In this document: one piece after another, positions 13,701 through 25,900 of the stretch | How the letters are laid out: the number at the start of each line of letters is the position of its first letter | How positions within the stretch are numbered: position 1 is the first letter of the stretch | From: Cristatella mucedo | Lineage: Eukaryota > Bryozoa > Phylactolaemata > Cristatellidae | Assembly: GCA_009760855.2 (NCBI GenBank) | Contig: WPIO01000003.1 | Span: forward strand, 11,053,001 to 11,117,000 | Direction: 5' to 3' | DNA length: 64,000 bases | Position numbers and translations under genes: made by a program | Notes under the pieces: model-generated | Database searches by the model: none | Seen by the model: the letters and a program-made list of their open reading frames with translations, nothing else | Told to the model about the DNA's origin: nothing

Positions 13701-16700
13701 TTGCATGCCATGTCAAGTTAGCCAGCTTAGCTGGTGCCACTTCCGGTCTATACGCTGCTCCAAAGCTTGATTACACTATTGTCAAGTTTATTCGGTAGAA
13801 CACATCACCTAATGCTGCAGTGTTGAAGTGTGAGGTTCTTTTAATTACACTTACTGCACTTAACTGCAATGACTACACTTAGCTGAACTACACTGACAAG
13901 CCTTTGAGTGGCAGCTGTTTGCCTATTAGATTTTTGCATTTGTAGTGTGCACGTATAATATACATAAATATGACTGAACCGTCAGCCACATTTATGTAGC
14001 TCTATGACACCCCAAGGGATATATTGCAAAAAGGTAAACGAAGGAGGCTATATCTCCCTTGGGAGATGAATCCACAATCTCCGACATCAATGGCTCAAGT
14101 TCTATCAACTCACCTATTTTGATTAGCAATGCATGTGGTTCAGCAAAGTTTTTCTTTTTGCTTTATGGAGGTCAGGATCTTATTGCTGGAATTACACTAA
14201 AGGAAAAAAGCTGAAAGAAAAAGGTTCAGTAGCATTCACTTGTTAGACACTCATTTTGTAACTGATTGCATTTTCTAATAAGGTTGATGTTATAATGATT
14301 TTTAAACTTCTCGTCGCTATAAATAAATATAATAATAATAATTATATGGATTAGTGTCAATCGGGAGGAATTAACGCATGCGACCGTAAGTCTATTTCCG
14401 CAACACGTGTTCGAAATTCAGCTGGCCAACATGGCCAGCATCGAGAGCAGTTGTGTATTTAGTTTTCCAATTTGCTGAGTGTTGCCACTTTCTCAGTAAT
14501 CTAGGTCTGTAGTGAAAAGGCCTTGTCTCTTAATTGATCAAGTTTTGTTTTCTTATTTGCTGTTTGTGCTGTATGCAGAGCTTGCCTCATGTTCACTAAT
14601 TTATCAGGGGACCATGGATAGGCAAACTAAAGAACGGTGAAACGATTACACTTGAAGATGGAAGAACGGTAAGCAAATACAATTACCTATATGTAATACT
14701 TGTAGAGATTTGTGGGTACCTTAGTCAGACCTATGTCGAGAGCTACGTGGAATTATGGTACTATCTACTCAAAACTACTCAGTTGTAATATGCTGTAGCC
14801 GGGGATATAACTAGTAGTTACAATTTGCTCTTACAATGACTTGAAATCTATATATGATCTCGATCGTCAAGTATCACAAGTTTAGCACTGAAAAAAGAGA
14901 TCTTGGTGGACGACTTTCTTATGTAAGTGAGAAACGGCCTAGCTTTGAGGTCATTAAGTTTACTTAGTGCTGGTGGTGGTTAAGGTGCTTGCTCAGAACC
15001 GCAGTCAAGATGAATGTATTCGGTGGCCGAGGCCCTGTGGCATATGTGAAGTGCCTGCAAATGCAAATGAATGGTGCTATACAAATGAATTATATTTTTT
15101 TATATATGCCTGTATTTTATGTGACCAGTTCTGAAGCTAGGTACTGTAATTTCGATCTTATCATAGCCCATAGGAGATAAGGTGCTCACCCTTCACGACG
15201 TTGGTCGTGGGTTCGAATCCTGCAATGGGCGCTCCTTTATTGCGAATTGCAAGTGGTGGCGATAGCCGTTAAGGCTCTCCTAGTGCTATAGAATTGAGTA
15301 TATAAATATATAAATATATATATATATATCAGCCCCAGAGCAGTTAGCCCCAATCTTGACAAGCTTAAAACACACGGAAGTATGGCTTATAGAGCAGACT
15401 CAGGTCGCCCAAAGAAGACAACCCGAAGGGATTACTTTGGTCTGAGGGGGTTGGGTCTTAAGGGACAGAAGGCAGCATTCTGGGAGCTGTCTCAGTCACT
15501 ACCGGGAGGGTAGTTAGCCAAGATACAGTGCACCAGAGGCTTGCATGACATATTTAGAAGGGTCGCCAAGGAAAAGCCTTTGTTTACGGAGAGGCACAGA
15601 AATGACCTGCTCAGATGTGCCCAGGACCATGCCCACTACGCTACTTACGACTGGATTCAAGTTTCATGGACTGAGGATTCAAAATTTATGGTCTGCCTGC
15701 AGCCAACAGTGAAATCCGGTGGTGGTATATTTTGAGGTTGCTTTTGCTATTTCTGTGTTGGAGTTCTGTGCCGCATGGCAGAAGGTCGATTTAAATGTTT
15801 GTATGCGCACCTGTATGTGGTATGTGTATAGGCCCCTGTCTGTGTGTGCGCTTGTGTTAGACCCCCCCCCCCCGTAGAAGTTCTATACTGCTGAACAAGA
15901 AAGGGCTAAGATTGGGCAATGTTGAAGAAAGCCTCATTCATATGGTTGTGTGAGTAAGATGGTTTGATCTTCCATGTGAAATAGCATTTGAACTAGCTCT
16001 ACTGACGTGTCTCGTCAGTCAGTTGTAAAAGGGCACTCAATGCTGCAGATCTATTGATGCTGCTTTTCTTCCCAGCTGACTTCGGCTAGTGGCATTTTAA
16101 CATACTACAAATAGTCGTACTATACTTCCAAAAAGATATGTGCTTCATGGGACTAACATACATATATGTCCTACAAAGATTACATATATGTCCTACAAAG
16201 ATTTGTATAGCATTGGACCAGAACTACAATTAGTCGTACTATGATTGCCATGACTCCGTCCTTTCTCGAGCTCGGCACAGTTTTTAGTGCTGCTTCAGCC
16301 CCTACCGTCAGCACATTAACAAATATTATTCTCATCCTGCGAATCTGTGTGAGGCTATATTTGGTCATGGTCAGCCTGAGGTACAGTTTGTGAGAATATT
16401 AACTCTTATTAGATCATATCACCTTTTGTTATTAATCTTGGGTAAACAAGTAATTACTTATACATACACTGTTTTATGTACTGTTTGTCTAGCATATGTG
16501 TGCAAAAGCATGTGCTTGCAACACATAGCCATCAGCCAGTCTTTCCTTTCAATTCATCTCCACCACCGGCTTTTGTAGATTTCCCCAGAAGATGTGCTTA
16601 TGCCGTATGAGAGTACAAACATGTTTGTAGGTAAGAAAAAGCCTATTTTCTGTACATAATGCATTAATAGTGCACAATTTAATTGTCCTGTATTGTGTCC

Positions 16701-16916
16701 TTGTGGTTGTCCTTAGTGACACCTGATTTTAGTCGCTGGTACTTTTTGTCTTTTAGTTATTGAGTGTCCCACAGTTCACCACGTCGATTCGTTGCTTGCC
16801 AGCCCGACCATGAATGCTGCTCTTGCTGCTACTGCTGATAGCAGCATTGGCGTTGTTGCTCACATGACTCCACCTGAGGTTTTTATGCAACCTGTTTATC
16901 AAAGCTGGATGGAGAG
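1740..16916 (+). CDS. ELAC2: ELAC2 exons 1-10 (N-terminal, non-catalytic half with flexible arm)
   Basis: Exons: 1740-1783, 1923-2045, 6199-6249, 8182-8317, 8457-8511, 11389-11501, 13044-13102, 14608-14668, 16579-16630 and 16757-16916. Exon 1 is the least certain. Its ATG reads [15 protein letters not shown], ends at a gtaaaa donor, and joins in phase to exon 2 through a cccttgtag acceptor; the join gives a basic N-terminus as in other ELAC2 proteins. Exon 2 reads [17 protein letters not shown], the first strand of the lactamase fold. Exon 3 has the NCGEG motif that marks the degenerate half. Exons 6-8 carry the tRNA-binding flexible arm, including a LPRGP glycine-proline motif. Exon 10 ends QSWMER, matching the family's conserved YQQWMER. 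Introns 2, 3, 5, 8 and others hold LINE, SINE and Tc1-like pieces listed separately. Confidence 0.88.
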
Positions 16917-19900
16917 GTAAGTTAGAAATCTATAACCATTCGTTGTGGCTCGGTCAACCCAATTATATGAAATGGGCATGTGTTGCTTGCCGACGCTTTG
17001 CGATGATGGAGTGGACGGCTTGTTTATCTCGAATAATCTACGTTTCCATGACCCCCCTCTTTTGCATTATTATATACTTTGGGAATCCTTAATGTGAGCA
17101 GCAAAATATCTACATCCTTAGGTTTTATGTAAGTGTGCCACACTCTCTTGATCTCATGAAGTGCTATTCTTGTGTGCTGCTGTGATTGCAATCCCTTAGA
17201 TGTATATTATAGTTTTTATGGTGCTAATTCTCATCTTGATCTGACTAAAGCACGGGTTGCTTGCAGCTCATGGAGATCAAGTTTGCCAAGACAGGTCCTG
17301 GCATGGGGGAGGCTTAAGGCAAGGCTGTCAAAGTAAAGCACTCGTAGCTGGTCATGCCCTTTGCTCGGGACTGATGGTCGCCTTTCTTTAATCGTAAACC
17401 TTTACATTTCCTTAAATTTCAAAGCATAAGTCTTTAGACCTTCTTCTTAACATTTGGGTATTCCACTGATATCTTCGTTGTGACTGCATAAACTGTTCTC
17501 AGATATATTTCTCAAAAAAGACCTGCTTAGCATAAGGCGTGATGTTGCCATTAGTTAATACTTACCGGCAGGCCTTCTTAGGCAGGTCAGTAAGAATCTC
17601 CCTGATTCTGCAGTCGTCCAATTAACTGCTCGGCCTTTAAATCTAATAAGTTTAATGTGCTGTTCGACACTCGTACTGGTATTAGCTCCCTCGCCTAGGC
17701 TCAGCATGCATTGAAAAGTGGACCTCCGGCCGTTACTGAGGTTCCCGCCGAATCCGCTGAGCCATGACTGCCTCCCAGATACATGCCAAGTAGCATTCAG
17801 GCAGCCGCGGTGGCACACTAGGTTAGGCGGTTTTTTCAGTACCTCGGCCCCGAGGTCGTGGGTTCGATTCCTGCGGTGGGCGATCCTTTATTGCTGCTGC
17901 AAGCGGTGGGGATAGACTTTAAGGCTCTTCTGCCGCTATAAAAAGAGGTTGTAAAATCAGCTAGTATTTTTTCACCCAGTCAGACTCGATCGCAGATAAT
18001 GCTTGCCTTATAGTTGTTAGACCACTAGTAAATGTACCATCTACATGGACATGCAAACGCTGGCAATCGGTGATCGCTAAGCATGCTCATCGATGCTCTG
18101 ATCCTTCGAATCAGAGTGAGACGATCACTCAAAACCAAGGGACTAATCTGCGACCAGGTTGTCTAGGACAACTCGATGAATTTCTGCTGACTAAGACATG
18201 GAGGATGATGATGCCCTGCTCTGCTCGCTGTGTATCTTGAGGCCACCGCATCCGGGTTCTCATTCTTCTTTCAGACCATTCGGTCTGAGAAGGTGAATGG
18301 TGGGATTGCTATTGTTCGTGAATTACTTGGCATTAAGATCTGCAGCTTTTTGAATGGCCCATCGTTTGAATCAGTTGCTGTCAGATCCCCATCAAAGACC
18401 ATCCCTCTCACGGTTGTGATCAACCAACCTCCTCCTGGCTGTCTAATCTGGGTATGCCGGAGTTTTTGGAGTTTCTCACTAAAATATTTATGTGTTACTG
18501 GCATTCATTGATTGCTAGAGACTTTAACATTCATGTTGACGACCATAGCGACAGTCAGGTATGCTCATTTCTTGACAGTCTAAAGAACTCCGGCTTTCTC
18601 CAACAGGTTAGTCATAAACTCATATCGTGAGCATGTTCTAGATCTCGTGATCACAAGAGATATCTGCCCCAATGACATTGTTGTGTGCCTGCTGATAATC
18701 TTGGATCATTGCTAAATCACTTTTACTGCTCCTGTTCAATTGTATTGGTAGGGTAGCATCGAGATTGTCCAGAGACAAAACTTATAAAAGCATTGGTGCT
18801 GAGAATTTTTTGAAGTCTGCTGGTAATGCAGGTCTTCTTGATCTTCACCCAGACTCGATGTCCTCATTGATGTAGTAAACTCGAAATTTAACAGTGCTCT
18901 CGGCAAGCACGCTCTCCACATTCTGTACGTGTGCAGAATCTTGAGGATTTTTTTCGATTTGCCAAATAACTTGAAAAGATGTGTCGTGTAAAGCGCATGC
19001 TTGAACGCCACGTTAAGAAGTTTACGTCTGATGACGGTCTAGCCAGTTTCAAAGACTTGCTCGAAGTCTACACACAGAAGCTTTGAAAAACCAGGGCTTC
19101 TTCCCCCCTTAACAATTGAAGTCCTGCCAGTCGGACCCAAAACAGATTTATAGGTTGGTGAACAGTTTGCTTGCCAACTCTGAGGGGACTTACTCCACAG
19201 ATATTAGCGACTTGGCCAACACGTATTCATCCTTCATTGAAAAAAATTACACATATTCGTGCCTCCATAAAGCCTTGTGACTAAACGAATGATTGAGTTG
19301 CAACCTGTGACCTTTGGTAAGACATTTTCTGAGGTTTCTGTATGCTAGTGGCTACCATATAAAGTCTAAAGATAAAGTCTAGTCAAAATAAAGTAAGTAA
19401 AAATAAGTAAAAATAATATAAATATAAAAAATAATAAAAAATATAAGTAAAAATAAAGTCATAAAGTCTAGTAAGAAGAGCTCATCTCTTGAAGACCCAA
19501 TACTATCCCCACTGTGGTCTTCACTGGCACAAACTTAGTCCAGCCATAACTGAGATTTTTAATGCTTCTCTGTATAACAGGGTTGTACCCATGTCTTCAA
19601 ACCAGCCATCGTTCGAACGATACTCAATAAGTCTGGATTAGATTCAGAGGTCCTAGCAAACTATCGTCCAGATTTTTTTTGGGTCAAGGATTCTTGAAAA
19701 AGATTGTCGATAAGCAGCTTGTAGCAACACGTTGAAAATAATACATTCTCAGAAAAATGTCAGTCGGGATGAAAGCAACACCACTCCACTGAAACTGCTT
19801 TCCTCCGTGTGACCAACGACATCTTAAGCAGCAACAACGATGTCGGCAATGTTACTGCCCTGGCCCTGCTGGCCGTGTCGGCTGCATTCGACACTAGCGA

Positions 19901-22900
19901 TCACGATGTCCTACTCGATCGAGAGCATCTATCGGTCTAGCAGACTAGGCTCTGGAGTGGTTCAAATCGTACTTATCCAATGGTATAATATCTCATCCAC
20001 CAGGTCAGTAACATGTAGAGTCCCAAATGGGTTGTTCTCAGTCCTTTGCTATTCTCCATTTAAACCAAACCTTTGCGAAAAGTGATTCAGGCACATGGGA
20101 TCGGCTATCACTTCTATGCTGGTGATAACCAACTTTTTTGTTGTTTTAGCCGTCGGAATGTGATGCAGCTTCCGATTAATGGAATGCTTGCCTTGCAAGC
20201 AATTGATCCTGGATGTCGGCCAATTCACTTAAAGTTCATGGCATTAATACCGAACTGCTACTCACAGGTCACTCCAAGTGTGCGGCTGGACTAGAAGACT
20301 TTGCTGTTCTATTTGGTGATGATTTAGTGCGACCGTCACAATGTTTTTGGAATTTAGGTGTTCATCTTGATAGTAGCTTGAATTGAATTTGAAAGTTGTT
20401 AAGGAAAACTGCCTCCACAGCTATCACGTCCGATCCAGGTGTAAGATAAGAAAAACTGCCTCCACAGCTAGCCATCACGTTCGATCCAGATGTAAGATCA
20501 GGGACTATCTACACCGGTGGCTTTCTAGAAATTCAACTAGCTCCTCGGTTCTGTCTATTATAGACTGCTGCAATTCTGTTTGGCTGCGCTACCGAACAAG
20601 CTGTTTAGCCTCTGAAGCCAATGATGAGTATTGCTGAAAGGCTATTTATGAAATCCCAGAGGTTCAGCCATGTTTATCCTTTTCTGCAGGAGCTGCGATG
20701 GCTCTCGGTTGATAAACAGGTACAGGGCGAAATTCTTACACTGACCCGCAAGGCCGCCTGCTTCTTCCAGGTCCACATTGGACAATACACTAGCTGTTTC
20801 ATTCCTACGCTTAAAGATTATTGGCGATAGAAGCTTTTGCTCTGCAATTCCTAGACTGTGGAACTTCCACATATCTTAACAATCTTTTTTCCTGCTGACG
20901 GCTAACACTTTTTTTTCAGCTGCCCTGAGCTGCTACTTCCATGCTACTCACTTCCTCAACTGCTTTCCTGACTCAACTATGGTTTTCTATTTGTTGCGTG
21001 AGACGGTCTTCTGGCTACCAAATGTGTACCGAAAGCCACTAAGGCTTTAAATGTGCTATTGGAAACTCTCTTGCAAAAACCCACTTAATCTTTGTGGCTT
21101 TGTCGAGTTAAAGACAGTGATACATACAATCAGGCGAAAAGAAATCCATGCAGTATGGCCACTGCTACTGTGGTTGTTAATTCGTTCGGGCAATAAGAGG
21201 CAACAAGTCTGGGATGTCAGGCATACTACAGTTATATGACATTATGTCGACAACATATTGGTCGACAACCCACAAACGAGCAAATGTACTGCTCGTATGT
21301 ATGTGTTTAGTGCAACGTCGTCCCACCACGGTTCTCAATGACCTCTCTTGTCGGACCAATCATTCGGCCACAAGCTTCTGCATTGCCTCTTCTGCTGTAG
21401 CACATTCCACCGAGCCTGAGTTTTACTGAAAAGATCAGCTAGTGGTGTGGGCCTGCTACTGGTGTGGGCCGGCTACTGGTGTGGGACGAGCACTTTGCCT
21501 TAGCCGCCTGTCGATATCGTGCCACACTCGTTCTATCCGGTTCAAATTAGGCGAGTGGCTGTGCCACTGCACCTGCACCAAACACGGATGTGTCAGTAAC
21601 TACCCTACTCATCGATCAGGCAAAGTTTTGGTTATAGCTGATACCTGAAAGTTAAACTGCTCAGCTCTCAGCATTCACATGTTTGGCAGAGAATTTATTT
21701 TCATGACTTCTTTCAGTCTCGTGCTGAGTACCATTAAGAGCCCTTATAGGGCTTGCCGACGGCATCTTGCTGCTCTCTTGCTCTGGGTTTCACCGTAAGC
21801 TGAAGCTTCACAGTGTTCGTCAGTATGACCATAACACGATACAATTAATGTAATGTATCTCCGTCTGTAACTCCACAAAGTCATAAAGACCACGTGGGTG
21901 TTACGAAGGAGAGTTTTGTGTAGCGCACTCACGCTCAAGCGGCTTTCAGTACGCATTCGGTAGCCAACAGACTTCGTCTCATGCAACAAAGAGAAAGTGG
22001 GAAGCATAGCAGAGTCAGGAGAGCAGTTGAGGTAGTGAGTAGCATAGAAGTAGCAGCTCAGGACCGCTGAAAAGGATGTGCCATAGTCCAGTAGGAGAGT
22101 AGTTGTCGTTGCGTAAGAATTGTGGAAGCGAGTTCCACAGTCGAGGACCTGCAGAGCTAAAGCTTCTGTCGCCAACGGTCTTTAAGCAGAGGAACGGGAC
22201 AGCTAATTTATTGTCCACACAGGACCTGAGAGCGCGAAGAGGCTGAAACTGGTGCAGCAGTTCAGCTAGGTACGAAGGAGCCAAGCCATGGCGGGCCTTG
22301 TGGGTCAGCGTAAGAACTTTGCTCTGTATCCGTTGGTCAACCGGATCCATCTTAGCTCTTTTAGCAAAGGTGACACGTGCTCAAATCGCTTGGACTTAAA
22401 GACTAGCCTTGCAGCTATATTCATAGTCGGCTGCAGTGGCCTAAGCTTTCTTTGGCAGCCCAGCCAAAAGGGAATTACAATAATCAAGCCGAGACAGAGC
22501 TAATGAGCTCGTTAAATTTTTTTACAAGCCACTGTGGGAGACAGCTCCTAATCTTGGATAGGGATCGGATGTGATGGCTGGCTGTAGAAGCAGTCTTCTG
22601 AATGAAGCTTTTGAAATTGAGGCAGCTGCCGAAAACACCTAAATTTCGAGCACGTGGTGAAGATCGCACAATAGCATCACCTATTAGAAGAGCAAAGCCT
22701 TTTAATCCAGCCACACACTTAGGGTGTCCTATGAGCAGCAGTTCGGTTTTATCATCATTTAATTTCAGGAAGTTTTCCGACATCCAGGATCGAATATCGG
22801 CAAGGCAAGCATTCAATTATTCAGTTGCTGCAGCATATTCCGATGGTTTGAATAAAAAATACAACTGAGTATCGTCAGCATAAAAGTGATAACCTATTCC

Positions 22901-25900
22901 ATGGGCCTTAATCACTTTTTCCAGAGGTTGTGTATAAATGGAGAACAGCAAGGGATCGAGTACAGACCCTTGAGGGACTCCACAGGTGACCCTTCTCGTG
23001 TCTGAGACTTGACCCCCACACAACACGGATTGAACACGATCAGACAAGTATGTTTTAAGCCACGCCAGTGCTTCGTCTGCCAGACCGATCGTTGTTCTCA
23101 ATCGTTCAAGCAGAACTTCGTGAGCAATGGTGTCGAATGCAGCAGACAGATCTAGCAGAGCTAGGGCAGTGACATCCCTGTCGTCGTTGCCACGTAGAAT
23201 GTCATTGTTAACACGGAGGAGAGCTGTTTCGGTGGAGTGCTGCCTCTTGAACCCCGATTGAAATGTTTCTGACATTCCATTATTTTCAATATGTTCAACC
23301 AGCTGCTTAGCAACAATTTTTTCAACAATCTCTGATAAGAACGGAAGAAGGGAAACCGGCGATAGTTTGCTAGGACCTCTGTGTCTAATCCAGGCTTTTT
23401 AAGAATGGGTCTAACGATTGCCGATTTGAAGGACTTGGGGACGACCCCTCCTCCCAAAGAAGCATTAAGAATCTAGGTTATGGCAGGGCTAAGTTGGTCT
23501 GCTAGTGAAGACCACAGAGATGATGGTATAGGGTCTTCAGGAGACGAGCTCTTTTTGCAAGACCTTATTAAGGCAGCCACATCGCATGCAGAAACATCGA
23601 ACTTTTTAAGGAAGATCACAGGTTGAGGAACCGCTATTGCTTTAGTCGGAGGGGGCTTAATAGAGGCACGAATGTGCACAATATTTTCAGTATAGAAGGC
23701 TGAAAACTTTTCCGCTGAGCCCTTAATATCTCGGGAGTCAGACCTCTCAGCATTGGCCAGTAAATGGTTTACTGTCTTATAAATCTGTTTAGTGTCCGAC
23801 TGGCAGGAATTCAGCTTTCTAATGAAAAAAGAAGCCCTGGCTTTTTTAAGCTTTCGGGCGTAAATTCGAAGGAAGTCTTTGAAATTGGCTAGATCTGCAT
23901 CAGACCCTGATTTCTTGAAACGACGTTCAAGCCTGCGCTTAACCCGGCACATCTTAAGGAGTTTTTTTTTGTAAATTGAAAGGAATCAACGACTTTGAAC
24001 ACGGAAAGAGCAAACGGGAGCATGCTTGTCAAGAGCACTCCCGAGTGTCATGTTCATCGCATCTGTGAGGGTATCGAGGCTGCCGGTCGAGTCTGAATGC
24101 AGATCAAGAAGACCTGCATCACAGATTTCAAAAACTTGTCCACGTCAATGCTTTGTTAGTTACGTCGTTTGGAAAATTCGACATTGCTCTGTACGTACGA
24201 GAGAGCTGGAACAGTAAACGAGACCGAACAATGATCTGAGAGGGTCAGTAGGCACACCACAAGGACAGTGGGGAGGACATCCTTAGTGATCACGAGATCT
24301 AGAATGTGGCCACCGACGTGGGTGCTTTGATTAACGTGTTGGGCCAAACCAAAATTCTCCAGACAGTCAAGAAATGAGTGGACCTGGCTGTTGCTAGGGT
24401 TGTCAATGTGAATATTGAAGTCTCCTACAATCAGTAACGGCCTGTCACACACAAATATTTTAGCTAGGAACTCTGAAAACTTTTCTATTAACAAGTTTAG
24501 ACAGCCAGAAGGAGGCCGGTATATCACAACAGTGAGAGGAATTGTCTTTGATGAAGACCTGATTGCAACAGATTCAAACGATGACCCATGCGAGAAATTG
24601 CATATTTAATAGCCAAACGATTCGCGAACAACAATTGCAACCCCTCCATCAACCATGTCAGAACGCATGGACTGATTGCATGAGAACCCGGGTGGAGTGG
24701 TCTCAGAAATACAGCTACTGGAACAAGGCGTCACCCAGGCTTCGGTAAGCAGAAATGCATATAGTTTCTCCTGGACCACCTGATTGCGGATAAGCTACCT
24801 CTGCTGCTGAACAGCTACCTATGCTGCTGAAAGCAGCATGCAGGGTTGGTCTCAAGAAAGTTTGTGTTTTCCTATGTGATATATCTAAGCATTGACTGTG
24901 GCTATTACTGGTGTGTGCTTCATTTATTTGTTCATGTGCTTGGGTAGGTTAAGTGCATTTACTTAACTACATTTAGACAAGCTGTGGCTGTTGACTGCCT
25001 TGGTTCAATGTGACCTGGCTTATTGATTGCTTATAGTGTGCATAGTCGGCCTTCGGGTACGTTATAAGTCGACTTTTACTCATTCACGTTCATTCAAAGT
25101 ATATTGACATATATCTAAGTTTGTGCTTCAGAAACCTTTTGCGATTCCAGGTGGCTACTCTTGTATGCCGTTTGGTTACAGTAGAGCCCCATTTACATTT
25201 GCCTGTCCTTTAGTGACTAATTTAAGCAATGTCTGTAGATGTCCCAATGTGAATTGGTTATGTTGTACTCTATGCGTGTGTTTTCTCTATTCTTGGATAC
25301 TGATTCACTGCCATTACCGCAGCAATTACATTCATCCAGCCGACCACTGGGTTGAAGTATTTTCTAGTACCTCTCGAGCCGGTTGGACTGTTTTTTTTTT
25401 GCTCATCTACAAGTATCACACCTGTCTCCGGGATGTGTTATTTATGAAGGATTGGTTTTTAGATTTCCAAAATCGTGCCAGCATTTGATATTCAACCGTG
25501 AAAACAAAGGAGTCTCGTTTGAAGCCCTTCATCGCTTGCAAGTAAAACTCAATTTGATAGACTCTGAAATTTTCCCCTTGCTACCACAGCTGCTCGAATA
25601 TGTAAGTATACTGATGGCCTTTGTTGCTGGAAGATGTGCATAGTTTCTTTTGGTCTAACGAATGTCTTGTGCTGAAACCAGGCTGTGTCTCTTTTCCAGC
25701 ATGCTATACTGTCGACAAGTCATCGCCGGCCAGGCAGCTAAGCCTTAAAAGCCTTTCTGATTTATAAAGCATGTTGTAGCCCACCACTGTCTTATTTGAC
25801 TTAGTCTTACTTGCGGGCAGAATGCACGCTTTCTGAATCGTCAGCCCCTTAGCTCTCGTCTACTACAATTGTCGTGTGGCATACGACGGGCTCTGGCTAA

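Noticed and set aside
15181-15240. tRNA gene at the GGTTCGAATCC box
   Set aside because: Box B is excellent, but the same unit with a body and AT tail recurs at 17805 and elsewhere and no acceptor stem pairs, so it is a SINE.
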